Origin: Paenarthrobacter sp. A20
GTDB lineage: Bacteria; Actinomycetota; Actinomycetes; Actinomycetales; Micrococcaceae
NCBI RefSeq assembly: GCF_024168825.1
Contig: NZ_JALJWH010000001.1
Location: 1-64,000, forward strand
Length of the DNA stretch: 64,000 bases
Direction of reading: 5' to 3'
The position numbers and the translations under genes were made by a program. This document shows, one piece after another, positions 1 through 8,441 of this stretch. Every line of letters starts with the position of its first letter. The stretch's first letter is position 1. The notes beneath the pieces were generated by a model. That model saw only the letters and a list, made by a program, of their open reading frames with translations, made no database searches and was not told where the DNA came from.

Positions 1-1044
1 CTGTGCGGGGACCTGGTTCTTGGACTTTGCCGGTACTGCGAAGCCGATGAAGTCCACACGGGCGCTGGCCGGCTTGTCGTCGATGGCCGGGAACTGGAAG
101 GAAGAGTATTCGAATCCCGGGGCGGCGTAAGAACCGGTTTCGGTAGGCGTCCAGGAGCCGTTGAGGATCAGGGCCGCGTCGCCGTTTGCCCAAAGTTGCT
201 GCTGCGCCGGAAACTTGCTCGCGTTGTAGCCACTGTTGAGGTATCCGCCGTTGACGAGGGTTTCAACCTTCCGGGCTGCTTCGAGCACTGAGGGGTCGTC
301 CCAGCCTTCACCGGACTTGTCCTCAACAAGTGCCTTGAAACTGCCTGCACCCTTGAGCCGGAGCAGCGCCGTCACGAACCAGGTGGAGTTGTAGCCCGCA
401 ACGTCGCCGTCCGCCGCGATGGGAGCCGTTCCTCCAGCCTTCAGCTTGTCCAGGACCGCAATGAATTCATCCCAGGTAGCCGGCGGCTTGGCTTTGAGCT
501 CCGGGTGCTTTGCGGCATCAAACCAGATGCCATCCGAGCTGACGCTGTAGGGAACCATCCACGGCTGTCCGTCTTCTCCCTTGAACACGCCATTGCTGGT
601 GAACTTCTCCGGGATCACCGAACTGACCGTTTTGCCGTCCACCTCGTAGGAGTAGACCGACGTGAGCGGGCTCGCCTGGCCGGTTTCGCCAATCACGGGC
701 GCTAGCTTTGCGAACGTTCCGTCCACCAGGTCCGGGACGTTGTTGGTGTTCAGCGCAGGGACGAGCTTCTCGGTGTTGCTGCGGCCCTGCCACTGGACAC
801 TGACTGTGGCTCCGGTTTCCTTTTCGAAATCGGCGATGGCGGCGGCGATGACCTTCTGCTGGGGCTCACCGTCTTTCCACATGGACCAGTAGTTGATGGT
901 TTGGCCCGAAATGGAGCCGGAGATGTCCACGGCCTCGGCCGCGGTGGAGGCATCTGTGGCTCCACCGCATGCTGTGGTGGACAGGGCGAGTGCTGCACCC
1001 AACAGGGCGGCCAGCGGGCGAAGATGACGGGCTGTTTTGCCCAT
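1..1044 (-). CDS. ABC transporter sugar-binding lipoprotein (partial, C-terminus off window)
   Basis: Extracellular solute-binding protein of the carbohydrate ABC importer family (SBP family 1). The ATG at 1044 follows a ribosome site (AAAGGTG); 348 codons are visible and the frame is open at base 1, so roughly the last 80 residues of a usual 420-430 aa protein are missing. The N-terminus is a basic, hydrophobic signal ending in STTACGG, with Cys26 as the likely lipidated residue. Family-typical stretches include INYWSMWKDGEP and DLVDGTFAKLAPVIGETGQ. It sits divergent from the oxidoreductase at 1303 and next to a sulfatase and a PL8 lyase, so it probably binds the oligosaccharides that lyase releases; the permease genes should lie beyond base 1. 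The ligand itself is inference. Confidence 0.85.
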   Translation of the reverse strand, partial: MGKTARHLRPLAALLGAALALSTTACGGATDASTAAEAVDISGSISGQTINYWSMWKDGEPQQKVIAAAIADFEKETGATVSVQWQGRSNTEKLVPALNTNNVPDLVDGTFAKLAPVIGETGQASPLTSVYSYEVDGKTVSSVIPEKFTSNGVFKGEDGQPWMVPYSVSSDGIWFDAAKHPELKAKPPATWDEFIAVLDKLKAGGTAPIAADGDVAGYNSTWFVTALLRLKGAGSFKALVEDKSGEGWDDPSVLEAARKVETLVNGGYLNSGYNASKFPAQQQLWANGDAALILNGSWTPTETGSYAAPGFEYSSFQFPAIDDKPASARVDFIGFAVPAKSKNQVPAQ

Positions 1045-1089
1045 GGGAATCACCTTTCAAGTGAGGGGGAACCGGCCGGATGCGGTTCA

Positions 1090-1105
1090 GTGAGACGACT
1101 CTCAC
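1090..1105. promoter_or_regulatory. Inverted repeat, candidate operator
   Basis: GTGAGA-CGAC-TCTCAC, perfect 6-bp arms around 4 bases, 46 bp upstream of the solute-binding protein start. Position and symmetry fit a regulator-binding site; which regulator binds is unknown. Confidence 0.4.
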
Positions 1106-1213
1106 AGTCAGTGAAAGCAGGATTCAATGAGTACTTTTGAATGAGTCGGCACCGGTTACGGATCCCGGCGCGAACTGACCGAACCGGGGCCTGCAGTTCA
1201 CTCCGATTAGGCA

Positions 1214-1224
1214 TTTATTCCTCC
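1214..1224 (-). promoter_or_regulatory. Shared promoter motif GGAGGAATAAA (copy 1)
   Basis: On the minus strand this reads GGAGGAATAAA. The same word occurs at 7691-7701, and near-copies at 3851-3860 (GAGGAATCAA) and 3933-3940 (GGAGGAAT). All lie in promoter regions of the polysaccharide locus. It lies in the intergenic region between the divergent solute-binding protein and oxidoreductase genes and could serve either. Confidence 0.35.
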
Positions 1225-1302
1225 TTTGGCGCTCCCCAACAATCAAGGTGATCAGCGCGGGCAGGCAGTGTCCGCGCTTCGGCTCCGAGCTAAAGAGGGA
1301 AA

Positions 1303-2328
1303 TTGATACGACTGGGAATCATTGGCGCCGGTGCCGTGGCACACTTCCACGCCGAATCCGCTGGACGGATCAGCAACGTCCAACTGGCTGCAGTCTGCGA
1401 CCTTCAAAGGGAACCGGCGGAAAGAGTTGCATCACCGTGGGGCGCCCAGGTCTATACCGACTATGTGGCGATGTTCGGCGAGGCTGGACTGGACGCAGTG
1501 ATCATCAATACCCCGCATGCGCTGCATTTGGACATGGTGCTGGCCGCAGCCGAACACGGATTGCACGTCCTGGTGGAAAAACCCATGGCCACCACCGTGA
1601 CCGACTGCGATCGCATGATCCAGGCCTGCCGCGACGCCGGAGTGTCCTTGGTCATCGGACAGATCCAGCATTTCCTGCCGGAGAAGCTGGCGGCCGAGGA
1701 CGTGCTGGCTGGGGGCGAACTGGGCCAGGTCCGGATGATCCGCGACTACAGGACCACCGACTACCGCCCCGGCACCCGTCCGGAATGGTTCTTCAGCGAG
1801 GCCATGGCCGGCGGCGGGGCGCTGATGAACATCGGCGGCCATTGCCTTGACCGTTCCATCTGGTTCGGTGGGGCACCTGTCGAATCCCTCAATGCCTCCA
1901 CTCTCAAACGCTTCGGTGTTCCGGTGGAAACGGACGGCGCCATCTCCCTGACGCTCCGCAATGGTGTCCATGTCAACGTCGTGGTTGTTTCCGACGCCAC
2001 CCAGCGAATGGATGAGGTCCTCATCGTGTGCGAGCACGGCACAATTTCCTGCAGCCCGCACAGCGGAACGTTGGTCCGCAGCAACGGCACCACCCGCACC
2101 GTGTGGGAACCGCGGCCGCAGGATATCCAGGAGGGCTTCTTCCTGCAGTTGCAAGACTTCATCAGGGTGCTCGACGGCGGAACACCGAAAGTCAGCGTCG
2201 AACACGCCCGCCACATCGTGGAGGTGGTCCTGGCGTCCTACGCGGCCGCCGAGTCCGGTACCCCCTTGGTCATCAATGAGTCCGGCGACGCCACGAATGC
2301 CAAGAGGATCCTGAGCGAAGTTCCCTAG
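1303..2328 (+). CDS. Gfo/Idh/MocA family NAD(P)-dependent oxidoreductase
   Basis: Predicted cytoplasmic sugar or inositol dehydrogenase, 341 aa. The start is a TTG preceded by AGAGGGA at about 2-bp spacing; no better start gives the Rossmann strand MIRLGIIGAGAVA. The N-terminal Rossmann fold has GAGAVA (8-13) and the family EKP motif is at 92-94; the C-terminal domain carries the GGGALMNIGGHCLD segment with the expected catalytic His180. It is divergent from the sugar-binding protein and convergent with the sulfatase. The last four bases, CTAG, contain the stop codons of both this gene and the sulfatase (TAG read from each strand). Role is probably oxidation of a monosaccharide released from an imported sulfated sugar; the substrate cannot be read from sequence. 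Confidence 0.85.
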   Translation: MIRLGIIGAGAVAHFHAESAGRISNVQLAAVCDLQREPAERVASPWGAQVYTDYVAMFGEAGLDAVIINTPHALHLDMVLAAAEHGLHVLVEKPMATTVTDCDRMIQACRDAGVSLVIGQIQHFLPEKLAAEDVLAGGELGQVRMIRDYRTTDYRPGTRPEWFFSEAMAGGGALMNIGGHCLDRSIWFGGAPVESLNASTLKRFGVPVETDGAISLTLRNGVHVNVVVVSDATQRMDEVLIVCEHGTISCSPHSGTLVRSNGTTRTVWEPRPQDIQEGFFLQLQDFIRVLDGGTPKVSVEHARHIVEVVLASYAAAESGTPLVINESGDATNAKRILSEVP

Positions 2329-3824
2329 CCGGTGCTGCCGGCTGCGGCCGTGCCGTCCCAGTTAGGTGGCGTAAAGGCCCCCAAGGGATCCTCCAGCACG
2401 GACGCAGTCTGGCCTGCACCGGCCACCGGAAGCCAGCTTCCATCCAGCCCGGGGCCCGCATGGCGCTGGAACCACTCCTGGAGTTGGGCCCTCATCCCGG
2501 CCACACGCCCGGCGTGCGCCGGTTCATCCACAAGGTTTTCCCGTTCATCCGGATCAGCCGCAAGGTCGTACAGTTCGTGGGGGCCATGCGGGTACCGGTG
2601 CACATACTTCCACTCCGCACTGCGGATCATCCGGACCGGGCCGTATTCGTCAAAGACCACGACGGCGCGGTCCCCGGCAGCGGCGGGCCGCCCGCCGCCG
2701 TCGGGGTTCTCATCGCGCCCAGCCACTGCAGGGGCTGGCAGCCCGCGCAACAGCTCTGCGAAAGACTGCCCGGGACCGCGTTCGAAGGGCCGGACGTCCA
2801 GTCCTGCGAGTTCCAGAACGGTGGCGGCGACGTCGTAGGCGGACAGCAGCTCCGGGAGGACAACTCCTTCCTGGATCCGCCCCGGAAGCGCGAAGATCGC
2901 GGGGACTTTGACGGAGGAGTCGTAGACGTTCTGCGGGAAGGTCCCGTTGCCCTTTCCCCAGATGCCATGGTGGCCGCAGTTGAAGCCGTTGTCGCTGCTG
3001 AAGATGACAAGGGTGTTGTCCAGGATGCCCAGTCCTTCCAACCGGCGCAGGACCTCTCCGATCCCGGAGTCCATGGCGCTCACCGCCGCGAAGTAGCCCA
3101 CCAAGGCGGCGCGGACGTCCGGCTCGCCGCCAATCGGCACACCATCCACGGTGGGCGTCCACGGGTGGAGGGGCTCCTGCGGACAGCTGGCGAACAGGCA
3201 GTCGCTGTAGAGCTCCTCGAATTCGGGCGGGTGCTGGTCCTTCCAGGGTTTGTGGGGTGCGGTGTAGTTGAGGGCGAGGAAGAAGGGCCCGGGCTCCCTC
3301 GAGGCTTCGTCAAGGAAGTCCAGTGCGTCGCGGGTAATCGCGTCCGTCAAGTATTCGGTGACGGACTCCCGGTGGCTGGTGCCGCCGTCGAACCTGTACA
3401 TCACTGACCGGTCATAAGGGCTGCCGCCACCCTCCAAAGCGAACCAGTGGCTGAAGCCTTTCCTCGGCATATCGTTGGCGCCCAGGTGCCATTTTCCGGA
3501 GAGCCCCAAGGTGTAGCCGGCGTCCGCCAGGGCATCCGTGAAAAGGGGCTGCCCCCGCAGGTAATCCACTGCTTCGGGACCCGTTTCGACGCCCGCCAAA
3601 TAATCGTGGACGCCGTGGCGTGAAGGGATATCACCGGTCATGAGGCTGGCGCGGGCCGGAGAACAGACAGGCGAAACGCAGAAGAAGTTCTCCAAACGCG
3701 TCCCGCGGGCGGCGAGGGCATCCAGGTTGGGAGTGTGGATCTCGGAGTTTCCGGCGCAACCCAGCGCCCAGGCACCTTGGTCGTCGCTGAGGATGAAGAT
3801 GATGTTCGGCTTTTCGTTGGACAC
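2325..3824 (-). CDS. Cytoplasmic type I sulfatase
   Basis: Formylglycine-dependent sulfatase of the alkaline phosphatase superfamily, 499 aa, GTG start. The metal site begins with DDQ (14-16) and the activation motif is CSPAR with Cys54 as the residue converted to formylglycine, so a formylglycine-generating enzyme encoded elsewhere is needed. Further family segments: SGKWHLG, APHKPW and SSDNGFNCGHHGIWGKG. There is no signal peptide, so it should act inside the cell on imported sulfated mono- or oligosaccharides. It faces the GntR/LacI regulator across a 142-bp divergent promoter region. N-acetylgalactosamine or N-acetylglucosamine sulfate is a reasonable substrate given the PL8 lyase, but this is inferred from context. 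Confidence 0.9.
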   Translation of the reverse strand: MSNEKPNIIFILSDDQGAWALGCAGNSEIHTPNLDALAARGTRLENFFCVSPVCSPARASLMTGDIPSRHGVHDYLAGVETGPEAVDYLRGQPLFTDALADAGYTLGLSGKWHLGANDMPRKGFSHWFALEGGGSPYDRSVMYRFDGGTSHRESVTEYLTDAITRDALDFLDEASREPGPFFLALNYTAPHKPWKDQHPPEFEELYSDCLFASCPQEPLHPWTPTVDGVPIGGEPDVRAALVGYFAAVSAMDSGIGEVLRRLEGLGILDNTLVIFSSDNGFNCGHHGIWGKGNGTFPQNVYDSSVKVPAIFALPGRIQEGVVLPELLSAYDVAATVLELAGLDVRPFERGPGQSFAELLRGLPAPAVAGRDENPDGGGRPAAAGDRAVVVFDEYGPVRMIRSAEWKYVHRYPHGPHELYDLAADPDERENLVDEPAHAGRVAGMRAQLQEWFQRHAGPGLDGSWLPVAGAGQTASVLEDPLGAFTPPNWDGTAAAGSTG

Positions 3825-3850
3825 CCTATATTGCTACGCAGCCTCGAGGC

Positions 3851-3882
3851 GAGGAATCAATGAGCATTCCCCAGTACCTTGC
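3851..3882 (+). promoter_or_regulatory. Promoter words GAGGAATCAA and CAGTACCTTGC
   Basis: GAGGAATCAA (3851-3860) followed by CAGTACCTTGC (3872-3882), just upstream of the sulfatase. The same pair, GGAGGAATAAA then CAGTACCTTGC, lies upstream of the PL8 lyase at 7691-7713. The 11-base word is identical at both places, which is unlikely for unrelated intergenic DNA. Confidence 0.45.
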
Positions 3883-3896
3883 AGATCGCCAAAATT

Positions 3897-3910
3897 AGTA
3901 TCTAAATACT
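3897..3910. promoter_or_regulatory. Inverted repeat AGTAT-CTAA-ATACT
   Basis: Perfect 5-bp arms around 4 bases, 57 bp upstream of the regulator start and 73 bp from the sulfatase start. A-T rich for this genome, so it may be a core promoter or operator in this divergent region. Confidence 0.35.
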
Positions 3911-3966
3911 CCCTAAACAGTGGGGCAAGATGGGAGGAATCGTCCGTTCACAGGTGGAGTTTGATC

Positions 3967-5151
3967 ATGCCAAGGAAGAACCTCGAGCCCGTCCAGGCTG
4001 AACCCGCCTCCGCAACCGTCCGCGACACGGCAAAGCAGAACCTGAAGTTCCAGAACCTCAGCGACAACCTGCGGCGTGGCATCCTGGCAGGGACGTGGGC
4101 TGTCGGAACCAAGTTGCCCACCGAGCAGCAACTGTCACTGGACACCGGGCTGTCGCTGACTACTGTGCGCCGGGCGTTCGAGGACCTGGTGGACAAAGGG
4201 CTGGTGGTCCGGCGGCAGGGTGCCGGAAGTTTCGTCGCCGCACCGCAGCGCTCGCAAAAGCGTTCCCGATACGTGATTGGTGTCCTCCTGCCGGACACCC
4301 AGCTTTACTACCCGCAGGTGCTGCAAGGCATCGAGGAACACCTGTCCTCCCGCGGCGCGAGCCTGCAGCTTTCCACCTACCACTACGACTTCACCCGGGA
4401 GAACGCCAGCATCGACTTCCTCCTGGACGCCGGCGTAGATGGGCTCATCCTGGTGCCTACGCTGACCGGCCTGGACAATCCCCAACAGCGGGTGGCCGAG
4501 CTCATGGCCCTGCCGGTCCCGGTGGTATTGCTGGAGCGGAGCCTGGACGATTTGGGGCCGGGAGACCGGACCGAACACGTCTGCTCGGATCACCAGGGCG
4601 GAGCGTACGACGCCGTGATGCACCTCCATCGCTTGGGTCACCGAAAGATTGGGCTGCTCACGCGGGCGAACGAGGCCGCGCGCAGCAGCAACCCAACCCA
4701 GGCCGCGGTGATCGCAGGGTATGCTGCCGCCGTCGAAGCGTTGGGACTGGACACAACCGGGCACTACGACATGGCGTTCAGCGCCACCAAGCCGGAATGG
4801 GAGGCGGATCAGGCCGAGCACATGTTCCGGCTTCTTGCAGGCAGCGGTGCAACGGCGGCTTTGGTGTTCGGCGACCGGGAAGCTGCCCTGTTGGAAGGGG
4901 CCGCGGGGAGGCACGGGATCCGCGTACCGGAGGACCTTGCGTTGGTTTCCTATGACGATGAAATGGCTGATCTCGCGCAGATTCCCCTCACTGCGGTGTC
5001 CCCTGCCAAGCATCGGCTCGGCGTGATGGCGGCCGATGTCCTGTTGCGCCGGTTGACCGAGGGCGACGCTTGCCCGCTGTACCAGATCCGTTTGCGGCCA
5101 AGGATCGTGGTTCGTGATTCCTGCGGGGCCAAGCTCGTTAGCCATCTCTAG
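3967..5151 (+). CDS. GntR/LacI hybrid transcriptional regulator
   Basis: Sugar-responsive transcription factor, 394 aa. The ATG at 3967 follows GGTGGAG and gives the natural N-terminus; the frame stays open 327 bp upstream but that part overlaps the sulfatase and has no homology. Residues about 28-92 form a GntR winged helix (LPTEQQL, TVRRAFEDLVDKGLVVRRQGAGSF) and about 102-390 form a periplasmic-binding-protein-like sensor of the LacI type (YVIGVLLPD, YDDEMADLAQIPLTAVSP). This architecture is that of AraR-like regulators, normally repressors released by a sugar. Placed between the sulfatase and the PL8 lyase, it is the natural regulator of the locus; the ligand is unknown. Confidence 0.88.
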   Translation: MPRKNLEPVQAEPASATVRDTAKQNLKFQNLSDNLRRGILAGTWAVGTKLPTEQQLSLDTGLSLTTVRRAFEDLVDKGLVVRRQGAGSFVAAPQRSQKRSRYVIGVLLPDTQLYYPQVLQGIEEHLSSRGASLQLSTYHYDFTRENASIDFLLDAGVDGLILVPTLTGLDNPQQRVAELMALPVPVVLLERSLDDLGPGDRTEHVCSDHQGGAYDAVMHLHRLGHRKIGLLTRANEAARSSNPTQAAVIAGYAAAVEALGLDTTGHYDMAFSATKPEWEADQAEHMFRLLAGSGATAALVFGDREAALLEGAAGRHGIRVPEDLALVSYDDEMADLAQIPLTAVSPAKHRLGVMAADVLLRRLTEGDACPLYQIRLRPRIVVRDSCGAKLVSHL

Positions 5152-5154
5152 TTC

Positions 5155-5216
5155 GTTGCGGGGCCTGCTCTGCATCCTTTTCAGGGCCAAATAGCTCGCA
5201 GAACAGGCCCCGCAAC
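5155..5216. terminator. Bidirectional terminator hairpin
   Basis: 13-bp perfect arms (5155-5167 and 5204-5216, GTTGCGGGGCCTG and its complement) with further pairing of TCTGC/GCAGA inside. It fills the gap between the convergent regulator and lyase genes. Confidence 0.75.
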
Positions 5217-5223
5217 AAGGTTT

Positions 5224-7596
5224 CTAGCGGCGGAGCTTCACCACCCGTGCCTGCCCGCTGAGCCCGGTGGTGTCCAGCGTCAGGGTCGTCTTGCCCGCAG
5301 TGTCCGTTCCCAGCGTGCCCGCGCCTTCCAGCACGCTTGACCACGTGCCTTCCGGCAGGGTGAGCGTGAGGCTGGCCGCCTTTTGCGTTGGCTCGCTGAC
5401 AGCCAGGCTCAGGACGTTGCCGTGCCGGGAAAACACCACGCATGCCGGGCCGGAGGCGCCAAGGTCGCCTGCCGTTCCGGGCTTCCAGAACGTCGCTGCG
5501 GTGGTCTTCTCGGCTGTGAATTCCACCGACTGCGCCGTGGCATCGTTGCGGATCACCACGTGCTTGTTCCCTTTCGCCAGCTTGCCGCACTCCTTCGCCG
5601 ACGCCCCCGGGGCCACCAAGTAGGCGTAACTCTTCGGTCCAGCACCCGCACCGTGATCGACGTAGATGGTTGCGTAATTCCGCTGTTGCACGGTGGTGCT
5701 GCCGTTGATGTTCACTCCCGACCAGCTTCCGGAACGGCCTTCCCGGAGCACGGTGAGCTGCGAGGAATCGAGCACGGCATAGCCACCGAAACCTTCCAGG
5801 TGGACCCAGCGATCGTCACTCAGCACAGCAGCGTTGCCCGGCGTTGCCGCAATGGTGCCCGACGCCGTCGTGAGTGCATTGTTGCCTTGGTGGAGGTTGC
5901 GGTGGTCAACGATGCTTTCCACCCTGGCTCCGGAACTGGTGGTGATATCGGCGCCGAGGCAGACGGCGACGTCGCCGCTGACGAACCAGGACTTCCGGGC
6001 CGACAGGCCTGTGCGGCCGGGACCCACCAGGTGCTGTCCGACGGCGGCCACCTCACCAAGTGCGGCGGACCCGGTCCACTCATTGGCCGGGACGGCAGCA
6101 CCCCATTCACCTTCCACCTTGTCCGGCAACGGGGTGGTGTCCACCGTGGTGCCGGGAAGGCGGTTGTAGTTGGCGGTGGCCCAGAAGGCGTCGTCGTACT
6201 GGCCCAGGTCCGCGGTGTGGAAGTAGGTCATGCCGGAACCGGTGTGATACCCGCGGTTGTTCTCCCCGTTGCCGCATTCGTACCAAGCGATGCGGTTACT
6301 GGCCATGGACAACGACAAAGCCCACCCGGTCCCCCGGTGGATGGTGCGGTCCATGGCCGGGAAGAGCCGGTGTCCCGGGGATTCAGGCACAGGCGCGACG
6401 CCGGCCGCCAGCAGCTCTTTGACCAGGGCCGTCCGGGGCACGCTCGCCCCAGTCAGGATGGGGCGATAAGTGTTGCGCGTGATCCAGCCGGCGCAGAGCC
6501 CCCGCCACCTGCTTGCCGTCGCGCTGTCCATGGCACGGGCCAGGAGCAGGATGGCTTCTATGCTGGTCGCGGCAAGGTCGTATCCCGTGTTCGCTTCGCG
6601 GCTGATGCTCCTGCCACGGACGGAATCGGCCATGGCTCCGTTGATGATGAGCGGCGCGAACGATCCCTCGACGGCGTCGAAGAAGATGCTGCGCGATGGG
6701 TCGGAGACCTCGAAGCCAGTGCCGCCAAGCAGTGCGAAGAGTTTGGACAGTCCGTTCAGCAGCACTACACCGTAGGAGCCCGTGTAAGGCGTAGTGCTGT
6801 GCTGGATGAAGGAGCCGTCCCGGAAGATTCCATCGCCGCTGGTGACGTACTGCCACACCTGGCTAAGGCCGGCGATGGCGTGCTGGAGCTTGGGCGTGTC
6901 CTCCCCGGCCAAGGACCGGATGATGATTCCCTGGCACAGGTCCACGCGGTTCGCTCCCACTGAGGTGATCTTGCCGCGCTTGGGCGGGAACTGCAGCCAC
7001 GGGTCGGGGACAAAGTGATCGATCGCGGCAGAGTAGGCCTGGATCTCAGCGGCGGAGAGCTCGGCGTGAAGCAGCACCATGGTGTCGGCCAAGGCCCGGG
7101 GCACACCGATCTCCCACGACCACCAGTTGCCAACTTCTTCCTTGGCGTCGTTGTAGCAGAGCGTATTGGCGTCAGCGAGTCCCGCTTTGATGTCTGCCAG
7201 CACCGAGGCATCCCCAAACACCGCCGCGGTGGGTGTCGCCCAAGCCGTGGCGAGTTGGGAGAGGCGGGTGTACGTGGTGACCATTTCCGCGTCCTTGGCG
7301 AAGGACAGATCCGTGAAGACCGACGTCCGGCCGGGCGCACGGTTGAGCTTCGCCAAGGAGTCAGCTGCTTTGCTGTTCAGGGCCGTGATCGCTTTGGCGA
7401 AGTCCGGATCGCCGGCCTGGATGACATTTCGCCCGGTAATCTGGTCCACCCAGCGGGTTCGCAGCGCTGCGAATTGCGCGGCATCCGGTGCTGTTTCGGC
7501 CCATGCATTCCGGGCAAACATCGAGCTGACCACTGCTGCCAAAGACAGGGCACCGGCGCCCTGAAGAAGGGTCCTGCGAGGGAATTGAAGTGACAA
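5224..7596 (-). CDS. Polysaccharide lyase family 8 (hyaluronate/chondroitin/xanthan lyase type), Tat-exported
   Basis: Secreted lyase that cleaves uronic-acid polysaccharides by beta-elimination, 790 aa from a TTG start (AGGAG seven bases upstream). The first residues hold a twin-arginine signal, RRTLLQG at 7-13, with a cleavage site near NAWA-ET. The catalytic tetrad is readable: Asn216 in GANRVD, His266 in SFIQHS, Tyr275 in YTGSYG and Arg329 in VRGRSIS. The spacing 50/9/54 equals the one I recall for Arthrobacter aurescens chondroitinase AC. The family NGENNRG motif follows near residue 442. With an intracellular sulfatase, a sugar-binding protein and a sugar regulator nearby, chondroitin sulfate or a similar sulfated glycan is the best guess; xanthan or hyaluronan remain possible. 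Confidence 0.93.
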   Translation of the reverse strand: MSLQFPRRTLLQGAGALSLAAVVSSMFARNAWAETAPDAAQFAALRTRWVDQITGRNVIQAGDPDFAKAITALNSKAADSLAKLNRAPGRTSVFTDLSFAKDAEMVTTYTRLSQLATAWATPTAAVFGDASVLADIKAGLADANTLCYNDAKEEVGNWWSWEIGVPRALADTMVLLHAELSAAEIQAYSAAIDHFVPDPWLQFPPKRGKITSVGANRVDLCQGIIIRSLAGEDTPKLQHAIAGLSQVWQYVTSGDGIFRDGSFIQHSTTPYTGSYGVVLLNGLSKLFALLGGTGFEVSDPSRSIFFDAVEGSFAPLIINGAMADSVRGRSISREANTGYDLAATSIEAILLLARAMDSATASRWRGLCAGWITRNTYRPILTGASVPRTALVKELLAAGVAPVPESPGHRLFPAMDRTIHRGTGWALSLSMASNRIAWYECGNGENNRGYHTGSGMTYFHTADLGQYDDAFWATANYNRLPGTTVDTTPLPDKVEGEWGAAVPANEWTGSAALGEVAAVGQHLVGPGRTGLSARKSWFVSGDVAVCLGADITTSSGARVESIVDHRNLHQGNNALTTASGTIAATPGNAAVLSDDRWVHLEGFGGYAVLDSSQLTVLREGRSGSWSGVNINGSTTVQQRNYATIYVDHGAGAGPKSYAYLVAPGASAKECGKLAKGNKHVVIRNDATAQSVEFTAEKTTAATFWKPGTAGDLGASGPACVVFSRHGNVLSLAVSEPTQKAASLTLTLPEGTWSSVLEGAGTLGTDTAGKTTLTLDTTGLSGQARVVKLRR

Positions 7597-7690
7597 GGAG
7601 TTGCTCCTAACACTCGTGGATGGGCATGGTCCGGCGTCTTTTGGCCGGTGCCCTCCACTGGCTTGCGTTGTAGTCAACGCGAGGTGGTAG

Positions 7691-7713
7691 GGAGGAATAA
7701 AGCAGTACCTTGC
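7691..7713 (+). promoter_or_regulatory. Promoter words GGAGGAATAAA and CAGTACCTTGC (copy at PL8 promoter)
   Basis: About 95 bp upstream of the lyase start. GGAGGAATAAA (7691-7701) and CAGTACCTTGC (7703-7713) repeat the words found near the sulfatase/regulator promoter, suggesting common control. Confidence 0.45.
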
Positions 7714-7771
7714 CTGCGCATCTGAACGTCGGGTCCCATTTCTGTCATGCCCCTTGGGTAGAGTGCTCCCC

Positions 7772-8359
7772 ATGGATGACAAAGCGATGTTGCTCGGTTA
7801 TTTGCGGCTCCGCAGGGCGGACCTGCTCGGAAAACTGGACGGCCTTGGCGAGTATGACGCCCGCAGGCCCATGACGCCCACGGGCACCAACCTGCTGGGC
7901 CTTGTGAAGCATGTGGCCAGCGTGGAGTTGGACTATTTCGGGGTGACCTTCGGGCGGCCAAGCGGCAGGGACATGCCCTGGCTGGCCGATGACGCCGAAC
8001 CGGATTCCGATATGTGGGTACCCGTCACCGAGACGCGTGAGCAAATCCTGGAGCTGCACCACTTCTCGGCCAAGCACAGCGATGAGACCATCGAGTCCCT
8101 CCCCCTGGATGCTCCAGGTGTGGTGCCGTGGTGGTCGGAAGAGAAGAAGGACGTGACGCTCCACCAAATCCTGGTTCACATGTGCGTCGAGACAGCCCGC
8201 CACGCAGGACATGCAGACATCATCCGCGAGCTCATCGACGGCAGCATTGGGCAAAGGCCGGGGGATCCGAACATCCCGGGCCGTAACTCCGAAGAATGGG
8301 CAGCCCATCGCTACCGTATCGAGGAAGCAGCCCGGGAGGCTGACCGCCGCCACTACTGA
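7772..8359 (+). CDS. DinB/DUF664 family protein
   Basis: 195 aa protein of the DinB four-helix-bundle superfamily (DUF664 branch), often metal-binding enzymes or thiol transferases of unknown substrate. The conserved His-bearing helices are visible: [19 protein letters not shown] near residue 45 and [19 protein letters not shown] near 130, which supply the three-His metal site typical of the fold. I chose the ATG at 7772 (MDDKAMLL); a TTG 18 bases upstream is also in frame and no strong ribosome site decides. The gene stands alone between the PL8 promoter and the envelope operon and shows no obvious link to either. Confidence 0.8.
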   Translation: MDDKAMLLGYLRLRRADLLGKLDGLGEYDARRPMTPTGTNLLGLVKHVASVELDYFGVTFGRPSGRDMPWLADDAEPDSDMWVPVTETREQILELHHFSAKHSDETIESLPLDAPGVVPWWSEEKKDVTLHQILVHMCVETARHAGHADIIRELIDGSIGQRPGDPNIPGRNSEEWAAHRYRIEEAAREADRRHY

Positions 8360-8441
8360 ACTTCCCGCCGCCCTGACCTTTCACAGCCCACGCTTATGTT
8401 GGGCAAACCTCCGGCGTAGCCTTGCTCCGTACAAATGAGGA

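Noticed and set aside
5383..6963. Long plus-strand open frame (526 codons) opposite the PL8 lyase
   Set aside because: No recognisable domain, low-complexity Gly/Arg/His-rich translation, and it is antisense to a gene with a complete catalytic tetrad.
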